DNA of 64,000 nt from JAMXLO01 sp963696645. GTDB lineage: Bacteria > Pseudomonadota > Alphaproteobacteria > Acetobacterales > Acetobacteraceae. Made by a program: the position numbers and the translations under genes. Below are positions 9,311 through 17,823 of the stretch, piece by piece. How positions within the stretch are numbered: position 1 is the first letter of the stretch; the number at the start of each line of letters is the position of its first letter. Under the pieces are notes generated by a model. It did not search any database and was not told where the DNA came from. It worked only from the letters and a program-made list of their open reading frames with translations. Where the stretch lies: contig CAVOKY010000008.1 in assembly GCA_963696645.1 (NCBI GenBank), forward strand, positions 434,001 to 498,000, given 5' to 3'.

Positions 9311-9706
9311 ATGATTCGATGCGTGCGTATATGGTCGGGCGACGATGGCGATTCCAACTTTGAGGAAGGGTCAATCAACCTTGCCGATGGCGCACGCGGT
9401 GACCTGCTGAGCGGCAAGGCCACGACCGCCAGCATCTCGTTTCAAGAGACGAAGTCCGGCGGCACGTTTGCCTGGCATGACGCGCCCACTAGGCAATTCG
9501 TCATCACACTGAGCGGAACGCTCGACTTCCAGACGCGCAAGGGTGAGCACTTCACGATCCGTCCTGGCGACATCCTGCTGGCCGAGGATACGACCGGCAG
9601 CGGCCATAGCTGGCGGCTTGTCGATGACGAGCCGTGGCGCCGCGCCTATGTGATACTGCCGCCCGGTGTCAGCGTCCCGTATGTCGCCAAATCCACGCGG
9701 GCCTAG
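9311..9706 (+). CDS. Cupin-domain protein
   Basis: The 131-residue single-domain cupin shows SFQETKSGGTFAWHDAPTRQF (motif 1 region), VITLSGTLDF, FTIRPGDILLAEDTTGSGHSW (motif 2 with the histidine) and ends in a beta strand. Such proteins bind a metal or small ligand; the role here is unknown. It lies 20 bp upstream of mqo and may be the first gene of that operon. The gap 9029-9310 in front of it must contain its promoter; I see no clear operator there. Confidence 0.75.
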   Translation: MIRCVRIWSGDDGDSNFEEGSINLADGARGDLLSGKATTASISFQETKSGGTFAWHDAPTRQFVITLSGTLDFQTRKGEHFTIRPGDILLAEDTTGSGHSWRLVDDEPWRRAYVILPPGVSVPYVAKSTRA

Positions 9707-9726
9707 CCAACGGACAGGAGAGACAG

Positions 9727-11223
9727 ATGTCGCAGACCATTCCGGGCACGCCCGACGTCGTCCTGATCGGCGCCGGCATCATGAGCGCGACACTTGGCAC
9801 GATGCTCAAGAACCTCGACCCAGCACTCAGCATTGTCATGCTCGAGGTATTGGACGACTGCGGGCAGGAAAGTTCGCAGGCGTGGAACAACGCGGGCACC
9901 GGTCATGCCGCGAACTGCGAGCTCAACTACACCCCGCAGAATCCCGACGGCAGCGTCGATATCTCGCGGGCACTCGTGGTCAACACCGAGTTCGACCTGT
10001 CGCGCGAGCTCTGGTCCTACCTTGTCAGAAAGGGGGCAATCGCCGATCCGCGCGCCTTCATCCATCCCTGTCCGCACATGAGCTTCGTGTGGGGCAAGGG
10101 GAATGTCGACTTCCTGCGCGCACGCTACAAGGCGATGTCGGCGCACCATTGCTATCACGGCATGGAGTACAGCGAGGACCACAAGCAGATCGCCGACTGG
10201 GCGCCGCTGATCATCGAAGGGCGTGATGCGGACCCACCGATCGCGGCGACGCGCATCGTCACCGGAGCCGACGTCGACTACGGCTCGCTGACCCATCTGC
10301 TCGTGGCGCATCTCGCCGCTCAGTCGGGCTTTTCGGTGCACTACAAGCAGCGCGTTGTCGGGCTGGATCGTGAGCCGGACGGGCGCTGGCGTGTTGAAAT
10401 CGAAGATGTAGAACAGCGCAAGGCGCACGCGATCTCCGCGAAATTCGTCTTCATCGGCGCCGGCGGCGGTGCGCTGCCGCTGCTGCAAAAGTCACGCATC
10501 CCCGAAGCGCATGGCTACGGCGGCTTTCCGGTCAGCGGCATCTGGTTGCGCTGCGACGTCACAGCGGTGAGCAACCGCCATCATGCCAAGGTCTACGGCA
10601 AGGCGGCGGAAGGATCGCCACCGATGTCGGTTCCGCACCTCGACACACGCATCATCGGCGGCAGCAGGTCACTGCTGTTCGGGCCATACGCCGGGTTCTC
10701 GACGCGATTTCTCAAGCACGGCTCGCTCACCGACCTGTTTCGCTCGATCGAACCCGGCAACATCATGCCGATGCTGGCGGTTGCGCGCGACGATGCCGCG
10801 CTGTCCGAGTACCTCATCGGCCAGGTGCTGCAGACCTCGACGCACCAGTTCGCCACACTCCAGCAGTTTTTCCCAACGGCAATGCGCCATGACTGGAAGG
10901 AAGCGGTGGCCGGCCAGCGCGTCCAGATCATCAAGCCGGACCAACAACACACCGGTGTGCTTGAATTCGGCACCGAACTGGTCGCCGCCGAAGACCGCTC
11001 GCTGGTGGCGTTGCTCGGTGCCTCACCGGGTGCTTCCACCGCCGCATTCATCGCGATCGGCGTGCTGCAAAAATGCTTCGCCGGCGAGCTGACCGAAAGC
11101 GCGTGGTTGCCCAAACTGCGGCAGATCATCCCGACCTACGGTATCGACCTGACGCGGGACGCCGATGCGTGCCGGCAGATCCGCGCGGAAACCGCGCCTG
11201 TGCTCAAGCTTGAGAACGTCTGA
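9727..11223 (+). CDS. mqo: Malate:quinone oxidoreductase
   Basis: The 498-residue FAD enzyme oxidises malate to oxaloacetate and passes electrons to the quinone pool at the inner face of the membrane. It begins with the dinucleotide-binding motif DVVLIGAGIMSATLGTML and carries ESSQAWNNAGTGHAANCELNYTP in overlapping segments typical of Mqo, then FIGAGGGALPLLQKS (about 240), GFPVSGIWLRC and LLGASPGASTAAFIAI near the C-terminus. The start at 9727 has AGGAGAGAC upstream; a longer frame from 9634 overlaps the cupin gene and is rejected. It is followed 35 bp later by poxB, another quinone-linked enzyme. Confidence 0.95.
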   Translation: MSQTIPGTPDVVLIGAGIMSATLGTMLKNLDPALSIVMLEVLDDCGQESSQAWNNAGTGHAANCELNYTPQNPDGSVDISRALVVNTEFDLSRELWSYLVRKGAIADPRAFIHPCPHMSFVWGKGNVDFLRARYKAMSAHHCYHGMEYSEDHKQIADWAPLIIEGRDADPPIAATRIVTGADVDYGSLTHLLVAHLAAQSGFSVHYKQRVVGLDREPDGRWRVEIEDVEQRKAHAISAKFVFIGAGGGALPLLQKSRIPEAHGYGGFPVSGIWLRCDVTAVSNRHHAKVYGKAAEGSPPMSVPHLDTRIIGGSRSLLFGPYAGFSTRFLKHGSLTDLFRSIEPGNIMPMLAVARDDAALSEYLIGQVLQTSTHQFATLQQFFPTAMRHDWKEAVAGQRVQIIKPDQQHTGVLEFGTELVAAEDRSLVALLGASPGASTAAFIAIGVLQKCFAGELTESAWLPKLRQIIPTYGIDLTRDADACRQIRAETAPVLKLENV

Positions 11224-11258
11224 CCAGCAGTCAACGGCCGTATATCTCGGAGACCCAC

Positions 11259-12986
11259 ATGGCGAAGACCGTCGCTGAACTCGTCACTGAAATTCTGTAC
11301 GCAACGGGCGTCAAACGGATCTATGGCGTCGTCGGCGACAGCCTGAACGGTATCACCGAATCACTACGCCGGCGCGGCGACATCGACTGGGTGCACGTTC
11401 GTCACGAGGAAACGGCGGCATTCGCTGCCGGAGCCGAGGCGGCGTTGACCGGTGAGCTCGCGGTCTGCGCAGGCTCATGCGGTCCGGGCAATCTGCACCT
11501 CATCAACGGTCTCTACGACTGCCAGCGCACGCGCGTTCCGGTGCTCGCGATCGCGGCGCATATCCCATCGGCCGAAATCGGCCGCAACTACTTTCAGGAA
11601 ACCAAACCGGACAACCTGTTCCGCGATTGCAGCCACTATTGCGAACTGGTGTCGCATCCCTCACAGCTCCCCGGCGTCCTCGAGACAGCCATTCGTGCAG
11701 CCATCGGACATCGTGGCGTCGCTGTCGTCGTGCTGCCCGGCGACATCGCGCTGGAGGAGGATGCTGCACCGCATTCCGCGCCCAAGGCACTTGCGATCCG
11801 TCAGCCGATCGTCGTTCCCAGCGGCGAACAGCTCGATGCGCTCGCCGAACTCCTCAACGCGAGCACGCGGACCACGCTGTTGTGCGGCCGCGGTTGCGCC
11901 GGTGCGCACGACCAGCTCATTCGGCTTGGCGAAGCGCTCAAGTCGCCGATGGTCCACGCATTGGGTGGCAAGGAACATGTCGAGTGGGACAACCCATATG
12001 ACGTCGGCATGACAGGGCTGATCGGATTCTCGTCCGGCTACAAGGCGATGCTCGACTGCGATACGCTGCTCATGCTGGGCACCGATTTCCCGTATCGCCA
12101 GTTCTACCCGGCCCACGCCAAGATCGCGCAGGTCGATCTGCTGCCCGAAAACCTTGGCCGCCGCACCCGGCTCGATCTCGGCATGATCGGCGATGTCGGC
12201 GCGACGATCGAGGCGCTGCTGCCCAGGCTGAAACCGCGACAGGACACCGCGCACCTCGACGACAGCCGCGCCAACTACCGGAGCGCGCGTCACGGACTCG
12301 ACGAACTCACTGCCGGCACGTCGGGCCGCAAGCCGATCCACCCGCAGCGTCTGACCCGCCTGCTCAGCGAACACGCCGCGGATGATGCCGTGTTCACCTT
12401 CGATGTCGGCACCTGCACCGTCTGGGCTGCGCGCTACCTGAAGGTGAACGGACGCCGGCGGCTGATCGGCTCGCTCGCCCACGGCTCGATGGCCAATGCG
12501 ATGCCGCAGGCGATCGGCGCGCAGGCGGCGTTTCCCGGCCGACAGGTGATCAGCCTCAGCGGCGACGGCGGCTTCACCATGCTGATGGGCGACATTCTCA
12601 CGTTGATGCAGTGCAAGCTGCCGGTGAAGGTGGTGGTCTACAACAACGGCACGCTCGGCTTCGTGGCACTCGAGATGAAGGCGTCGGGCTTTCTGGAAAC
12701 GGGAACCGATCTGCAGAATCCCGACTTCGCCGCAATGGCGCATGCGATCCGCATGCACGCGCGCCGCGTTGAGGAGCCGAACGATCTGGAAGCCGCGGTC
12801 ACCGATGTTCTGGCACATGACGGTCCCGCGCTGCTCGATGTCGTCACCAACAAGCAGGAACTGGCGATGCCGCCGACCATCGCGCCTGCTCAGGTCAAGG
12901 GCTTCAGTCTGTGGGCGCTGCGTGCGGTGATGAACGGGCGCGGTGATGAACTGATCGATCTCGCCAAGACCAACCTGCTGCGCTGA
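11259..12986 (+). CDS. poxB: Ubiquinone-dependent pyruvate dehydrogenase (pyruvate oxidase)
   Basis: The 575-residue thiamine-diphosphate flavoprotein matches PoxB in length (572 in E. coli) and order: Pyr domain with YGVVGDSLNGITESLRR and HVRHEETAAFAAGAEA (the ThDP-activating glutamate), an FAD-binding middle domain with LCGRGCAGAHDQL, and a PP domain with FDVGTCTVWAARYLK and SLSGDGGFTMLMGD (ThDP/Mg motif GDGG). It converts pyruvate to acetate and CO2 and reduces ubiquinone. The C-terminal tail that anchors the E. coli enzyme to membranes is present in length. Placed directly after mqo, it forms a quinone-reducing pair. Confidence 0.93.
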   Translation: MAKTVAELVTEILYATGVKRIYGVVGDSLNGITESLRRRGDIDWVHVRHEETAAFAAGAEAALTGELAVCAGSCGPGNLHLINGLYDCQRTRVPVLAIAAHIPSAEIGRNYFQETKPDNLFRDCSHYCELVSHPSQLPGVLETAIRAAIGHRGVAVVVLPGDIALEEDAAPHSAPKALAIRQPIVVPSGEQLDALAELLNASTRTTLLCGRGCAGAHDQLIRLGEALKSPMVHALGGKEHVEWDNPYDVGMTGLIGFSSGYKAMLDCDTLLMLGTDFPYRQFYPAHAKIAQVDLLPENLGRRTRLDLGMIGDVGATIEALLPRLKPRQDTAHLDDSRANYRSARHGLDELTAGTSGRKPIHPQRLTRLLSEHAADDAVFTFDVGTCTVWAARYLKVNGRRRLIGSLAHGSMANAMPQAIGAQAAFPGRQVISLSGDGGFTMLMGDILTLMQCKLPVKVVVYNNGTLGFVALEMKASGFLETGTDLQNPDFAAMAHAIRMHARRVEEPNDLEAAVTDVLAHDGPALLDVVTNKQELAMPPTIAPAQVKGFSLWALRAVMNGRGDELIDLAKTNLLR

Positions 12987-12996
12987 GCGACGCACG

Positions 12997-13187
12997 ATGG
13001 ACATGACGGCTCTTCTGCTGTCTCGCATTCAGTTCGCGAGTACGGTGTCGCCGCCTGGCTGACAGTATTGGAAGCGATGTCGATCGCGACCGGCCGGCTG
13101 GTCGCGCTTCCGCTGATGCTGATCTATACGCTCGTTGTGTATTTCGTGTCCAAGGGCAAGACGGCCGTCGAGCCGCTATCGTACTGA
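12997..13187 (+). pseudogene. Fused relic of a cytochrome bd operon (start of cydA joined to end of cydB)
   Basis: Ten bases after poxB the frame reads MDMTALLLSRIQFAS, the expected beginning of a CydA-type quinol oxidase subunit I, then stops at 13062. From about 13045, in another frame, GVAAWLTVLEAMSIATG continues the next stretch of CydA helix 1. This runs without a stop into RLVALPLMLIYTLVVYF and VSKGKTAVEPLSY, which resembles the last membrane helix and tail of CydB. So a small deletion plus one large deletion appear to have removed nearly all of cydA and cydB, leaving both outer ends. Its last bases overlap the end of the convergent ThrE-like gene. The family matches are from memory. 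Confidence 0.5.
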
Positions 13188-14429
13188 TGGCCGTGCCGGA
13201 ATCAGCAACGCCGGCGCGGCAACGCCAATCGCGATCGCTCCCACCATCAATCCTACAGTAGCCGACAGCGAGAGTGTTTCGGTGACGGTCGCTGTGGCTC
13301 CCTCGGCAATCTGCAAGGTGCCGAACACCGCTCGGAAGGCATAAGCACCAGGGATCATCGCAACGACACCGGGGAACGCGAGAGCGACCGTGGGCGCGCG
13401 AAAGTGGCGGGCAAGGCCTTGGGCCAGGAAGCCGACCACCAATGCACCGATGAGAGTGCCGGTTATCAGGTCAAGCCCAAAGTGAAACAGCAGAGTGCGA
13501 AGCGTGTGGCTGGCAACGCCGCAGATGCCACAGGCCCAGGCCATCCTGGCAGGGACGTTGAACAACAGCGCGTAACCGCCCGCTGCGAGCGCCGAGTACA
13601 GTGCATCCTGCGGCACGCCGATGGTAAGTGTCGGAGAGTCCACCGGCACGCCGATACTCGTGAGGCGTGTGGCGGCAAACACGCCAAGCGCAATCGCCAG
13701 AACCACAAGGGCGGCAAAGCCAAGCCGGCTGAGACCTATCGTCACGTGATTGCGCATCATATCCAGGATGCCGTTGATAAGCGGCACGCCGGGAACCAGG
13801 ATCATCGCGGGCGCAACGAGCGAAAGCGCTGGCGTGCTGCTGGTGCCGAACTTGACGATGACGCCGCCCACAATGCCGCTCACCAGCGCGATGACAAATG
13901 CCGACAGGACCGGATTGACATGACGGCGGCCAAGCTCCAGCCGCACCCAGGTACCGATCGTGCCCGCCAATCCGGCCGCGAGGCAGGCAAGCCAATCGCC
14001 GCCGAACAGGTGGCTCAAACTTGCCGCGGTAACACCAAGCCCCGCAACAACGAGCCATCGCGGGTAGATCGGCGGCTGATGCTCGATCGCGTCGAGCGCC
14101 GCCTGCACTTCGTCAAGGCGAGGGCGCTTAACGCCGGCGTCATCGACCAGGAGGTTTACCGCCTCGATTGCCGCCATTCCGACACCGGTTCCCGGCAGTC
14201 GGTAGCCGATCTTCGTGCGGATACGATCGCCCTGGATCAGCGTGACCAGTACCGCCTCGTAGCTCACCAGCAGGTTCGTCTCGACGCCGAAGGCCGCCGC
14301 GAACCGAGCCATCAATTCCTGGACCTGTTCGGTGTCAGAACCGTTCAGCAGCAGGATCCGGCCAAGCTGCAGGGTGAGATGCGCAAGAACGTCCAACGAC
14401 GCAGCATCCTGACCTGAAGACGCCGTCAT
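13176..14429 (-). CDS. ThrE-like threonine/serine exporter (YjjP-YjjB fusion type)
   Basis: The 417-residue integral membrane protein has a cytoplasmic N-terminal domain (LLLNGSDTEQVQELMARFAAAFG, the start of the YjjP/ThrE domain), then about ten hydrophobic helices in two groups (from about residue 125 to 265 and 275 to 410). The second half (ALFNVP..., AFPGVVAMIPGAYAFRA) is the YjjB-like part. Family members export threonine, serine or small dicarboxylates with the proton gradient. Convergent with poxB and the cyd relic. Substrate unknown. Confidence 0.85.
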   Translation of the reverse strand: MTASSGQDAASLDVLAHLTLQLGRILLLNGSDTEQVQELMARFAAAFGVETNLLVSYEAVLVTLIQGDRIRTKIGYRLPGTGVGMAAIEAVNLLVDDAGVKRPRLDEVQAALDAIEHQPPIYPRWLVVAGLGVTAASLSHLFGGDWLACLAAGLAGTIGTWVRLELGRRHVNPVLSAFVIALVSGIVGGVIVKFGTSSTPALSLVAPAMILVPGVPLINGILDMMRNHVTIGLSRLGFAALVVLAIALGVFAATRLTSIGVPVDSPTLTIGVPQDALYSALAAGGYALLFNVPARMAWACGICGVASHTLRTLLFHFGLDLITGTLIGALVVGFLAQGLARHFRAPTVALAFPGVVAMIPGAYAFRAVFGTLQIAEGATATVTETLSLSATVGLMVGAIAIGVAAPALLIPARPSVR

Positions 14430-14471
14430 GTGCCCGCCTTGTTACCTGCGCGACCGGTTTGCATCCGTCAA

Positions 14472-15875
14472 CTATTCGTGGGCGACGTACGGATGCACCA
14501 TCTTCGCCGGATCGACGATACGGTCGAATTCCGCTTCGGTAACGTAGGCGAGGTCAAGTGCGGCTTCCTTCAGTGTCAGGTTCTTGTCCATTGCATGGTG
14601 GGCGATGCGTGATGCCTTGTCGTAGCCGATGACAGGGGCCAGAGCCGTGACCAGCATCAGCGAGCGGTTCACATACATCTTGATCTGCGCAAGATTCGGC
14701 CGGGTTCCTTCCACAAGGAACTTGCAGAAGTTGGTACATCCGTCAGTCATGATGGTGATGGAGTGCGTGATGTTGGCGATGATCAGCGGCTTGTAGACGT
14801 TCATCTCGAGGTAGCCGCCGGCGCCGCCAAACCCCACCGCAACGTCGTTCCCCATGACCTGCACTGCGATCATTGTCAGTGCCTCGGCCTGTGTCGGATT
14901 GACCTTGCCTGGCATGATCGAGGAGCCGGGTTCGTTTTCCGGGATCAGCAGTTCGGCGAACCCGGCGCGCGGGCCGCACGACATCAGCCGGATGTCATTG
15001 GCAATCTTGTAGAGCGATGTTGCCAGCGTGCGCAGCGTGCCCGATAGCTGCACCAGCGCGTCGTGCGAACCCTGCACGGTGAACTTGTTCGGTGCGCTGA
15101 CGAAGGGCAGGTTGGTGAGCCTGGCGATCTCGGCGGCTGCGGCCTCGGCAAAGTCCGGTGCGGCATTGATGCCGGTGCCAACGGCGGTGCCGCCGAGAGC
15201 GAGGCGGTAGACTCCCTTCAACGCGTCATCAAGCCGTTCCAGATCGTCTGTCAGCGCGCCGGCATAGCCGGACCACTCCTGCCCGAGCGTGATCGGTGTC
15301 GCATCCTGCATGTGGGTGCGACCGATCTTGACGATGTCCTTCCACTCGCCCGCCTTGGCGGCGATCGCGTCACGCAGCCCGCGAACGCTTGGCATGAGCC
15401 GCTGTGAAACGCCGACCGCGGAGGCAATGTACATGGCCGAGGGGAACGAGTCGTTCGACGACTGCGACATGTTTACGTGATCGTTCGGATGCACGGGTGT
15501 CTTGCTGCCGAGCGGCGTACCGGCAAGCTGGCAGGCACGGTTTGAAATGACCTCGTTGACGTTCATGTTGAATTGGGTCCCGCTGCCGGTCATCCACACA
15601 TGCAGTGGAAACATGTCGCTGTGTTCGCCCTTCAGTATTTCGTTGGTAACCTGGACGATGAGATCGTGCGCTTTGTCATTCAGCCGTCCGCCCGCGTGGT
15701 TGGCGTTGGCCGCCGCCTGCTTGAGGATGGCGTATGCGGTGATCATCTCGCGCGGGATCAGATCCTTGCCAATGCTGAAATGCTCGAGCGAGCGTTGCGT
15801 CTGGGCGCCCCAAAGCTTGTCAGCGGGCACCGCGACTTCTCCCAAACTGTCCGTCTCCGTACGAAAGTCAGCCAT
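14472..15875 (-). CDS. fumC: Class II fumarate hydratase
   Basis: The 467-residue enzyme reversibly hydrates fumarate to L-malate in the TCA cycle. It is the iron-independent, homotetrameric type. It contains TGSGTQFNMNVNEVI (96-110), HPNDHVNMSQSSNDSFP (B site and substrate contacts), GRTHMQDATPITLGQE (catalytic histidine near 188) and the superfamily signature GSSIMPGKVNP (317-327). Length matches E. coli FumC. It faces away from mqo but supplies its substrate. It is read leftwards, 42 bp upstream of the ThrE-like gene. Confidence 0.95.
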   Translation of the reverse strand: MADFRTETDSLGEVAVPADKLWGAQTQRSLEHFSIGKDLIPREMITAYAILKQAAANANHAGGRLNDKAHDLIVQVTNEILKGEHSDMFPLHVWMTGSGTQFNMNVNEVISNRACQLAGTPLGSKTPVHPNDHVNMSQSSNDSFPSAMYIASAVGVSQRLMPSVRGLRDAIAAKAGEWKDIVKIGRTHMQDATPITLGQEWSGYAGALTDDLERLDDALKGVYRLALGGTAVGTGINAAPDFAEAAAAEIARLTNLPFVSAPNKFTVQGSHDALVQLSGTLRTLATSLYKIANDIRLMSCGPRAGFAELLIPENEPGSSIMPGKVNPTQAEALTMIAVQVMGNDVAVGFGGAGGYLEMNVYKPLIIANITHSITIMTDGCTNFCKFLVEGTRPNLAQIKMYVNRSLMLVTALAPVIGYDKASRIAHHAMDKNLTLKEAALDLAYVTEAEFDRIVDPAKMVHPYVAHE

Positions 15876-15954
15876 CCTGCCCTCCGCTTGCTTGCCTGGC
15901 GTCGAAGCTGCCCTGTCACCCCGATGGACATACTAGGCGCTTAAGGGCGAAGCC

Positions 15955-15971
15955 CGACAAAAAATTTGTCG
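15955..15971 (-). terminator. Small inverted repeat after the leftward gene at 15976
   Basis: CGACAAAAAATTTGTCG has 7-base arms around AAA and lies 5 bp after the stop codon of the leftward reading frame that ends at 15976. It may be a weak terminator; the stem is short and AT-rich, so confidence is low. Confidence 0.3.
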
Positions 15972-15975
15972 ATGG

Positions 15976-17608
15976 TCAGGCAGCGATGCCGAGTTCGCGA
16001 AAGACGCCGTTCATGGCGAGTCGCAGGTCCTGGTAGTGGCGATCGATGGCGCGCGGGTTTTGTCCTCCTCGGGTGGGGCTGATGTCTTGAGCGGCCGCGA
16101 GGAGTGGCTTGAGGGCTTTCTCTCGGAGCACGAGTAGGGCCGTGATAGCGCGCAGACCGGACGGCATCGCCTCGTAGCGACGCGTCGCGCCGATCCGCTG
16201 GACGATCTGTTTGCCGCGGAGTTTCTTCAGATCATACGCGGCCTGGCGGGGGCCGTAGAGCGGTGCGCTGTGATTGCGGAACGCGCGGACCTGATCGGCC
16301 AGTGCCGAGGCGGTGAAGCCATCAGCTGAGGCTGACAACGCGATGACAGCCTCAGCGACGTGACGCAGGCGCGGCTTGTTGAGATCGATTCCCCCGACCA
16401 CGGTTTTACCAACCCGTGACGGCAACGGCAGACGCTCGAGCATCTCATCGCCGACGAAGCATTGATCGATGCAACTCAGCGCCTCCATAAATCGCTCGAG
16501 CATGCCCTTCAATCGGCGGACGATTTCGGGGAAGTTATCCAGTAAGCGCCCGCAGCGGAACTCCCGGATATTGTGAGCTACAGCCTCAATGCGAAGTACC
16601 ACGTTCGCCTTTTGAATAGATCTTCAACGCCAGCTTGCCGCAATGCAGCTTGAAGACCGTCAGATCATACGTAGGTCTCTCGACCGCAACTCCCCATTCG
16701 GCCGCCCGCATGTTGCGTGGACGGTATTTCGGCCGGCCCTTGTCGCCGAGGATGGTCTTTATCGTCTTCAGGTCCAACGGCGCCCGGCTACGATCGATCA
16801 GGGCTTGGAAGACTTGCTCCATGCGTCCGCCAACCAGGAATATCAGGTTTCGGCTGTACTCCATTTGATAGTTGGAGAAGTGATAACGGAACCCGCTGCG
16901 TTTCTGCTCCTCAAAGTCGAGCGCAAAGCACAAGCAGCAGCGGTAAATCCACCGCTCACAGACCTCACTCAATCGCCCTATAGCCCGTTGCTCGGACAAG
17001 GTCTCTGCGATCTTCGCGAAACCGGACGTGTCACCGATGGCGGTGAAACAGTTGCCTTCCTTGGTGAACCCGATGCCCGCCTTGCGCGCCTGGCAGGCGA
17101 CGTATTCATGGCCGTTCAAGATCACCTGGGCAGGGAACGGTGGGTGCCCGCTGATCTTGATGGTGACATGCCCCCAATCACGGTCGAGAATATGAAACGA
17201 GTAGTGGTTCACATAAGGCTTCTTCCGCTCAAGGTGGTAATTCGACTCGACGTGCCACACCGGTGCCTGGGCTCGACCGACCAGGACCAGAAACAAGCCC
17301 TCGATCACCGCTGTCTTGGCCAGATAATCGTCGGCCACGTCATGCTTGCGCTCTCCTGCCACACAATCGATTACCGGGATGTCGTGCGCTTTGGCGTAGC
17401 CTCGCACGCGCCGGCTGAACCGGCCGGCCAACCGCATCAGATGGGCGTTGTCCAGAGTGTCGTCTGATCCAGTGAGCGCCCGCCACCACACGCGGAAACC
17501 ACCAGGGCTATGACCCATCCCGAAGTAAGCGTTCAGAACGATGCGGTCCACGCAATCGTAGCTGCCGCTCAGCAGCTCTTGATAGAGCTCGCTCAGTCCG
17601 TCGGTCAT
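15976..17608 (-). pseudogene. Uncharacterised ~545-aa protein with C-terminal winged helix, frameshifted (copy A)
   Basis: Two frames cover one gene: 17608-16586 (340 aa, MTDGLSELYQELLSGSYDCV...) and 16602-15976 (208 aa). The break is near 16593, where YSKGER should pass into VLRIEAVAHN; removing one G restores the frame, matching the sister gene (YDKHGIVLRIET). Shared features with the gene at 17824-19329 are SYDCVDRIVL, VILNGHEYVACQARKAGIGFT, FSNYQMEYSRNLIF and LKIYSKGE. The last 110 residues look like a winged-helix (AAYDLKKLRGKQIVQRIG). No known domain is recognised. It may be a decayed gene or a sequencing slip. Confidence 0.65.
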
Positions 17609-17823
17609 GGCCCGCTCCCTCGGCGTACTGCCGAACTCCGATGTCTATCCGAGACGAGCATACCGACTACCGACGGCACATTGGCCAGTGGCAAGGCATT
17701 TGACGCGGCGGAACTGCCCCGCAGGGGCCACTTTTCCACAGCCATGTCTGGGGAAAAGCGTAGTCCCTTACCACCCAACTCTTCTCGCGTCCTGCGTTAA
17801 ATCGTATGCTCTGCGAAATCCCA

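Noticed and set aside
11661..13028. 455-codon minus-strand frame opposite poxB
   Set aside because: Low-complexity Arg/Glu/His content and full overlap with a well-recognised enzyme gene.
13404..14417. 337-codon plus-strand frame opposite the ThrE-like gene
   Set aside because: The opposite strand encodes a clean membrane transporter; this frame is hydrophilic and domain-free.
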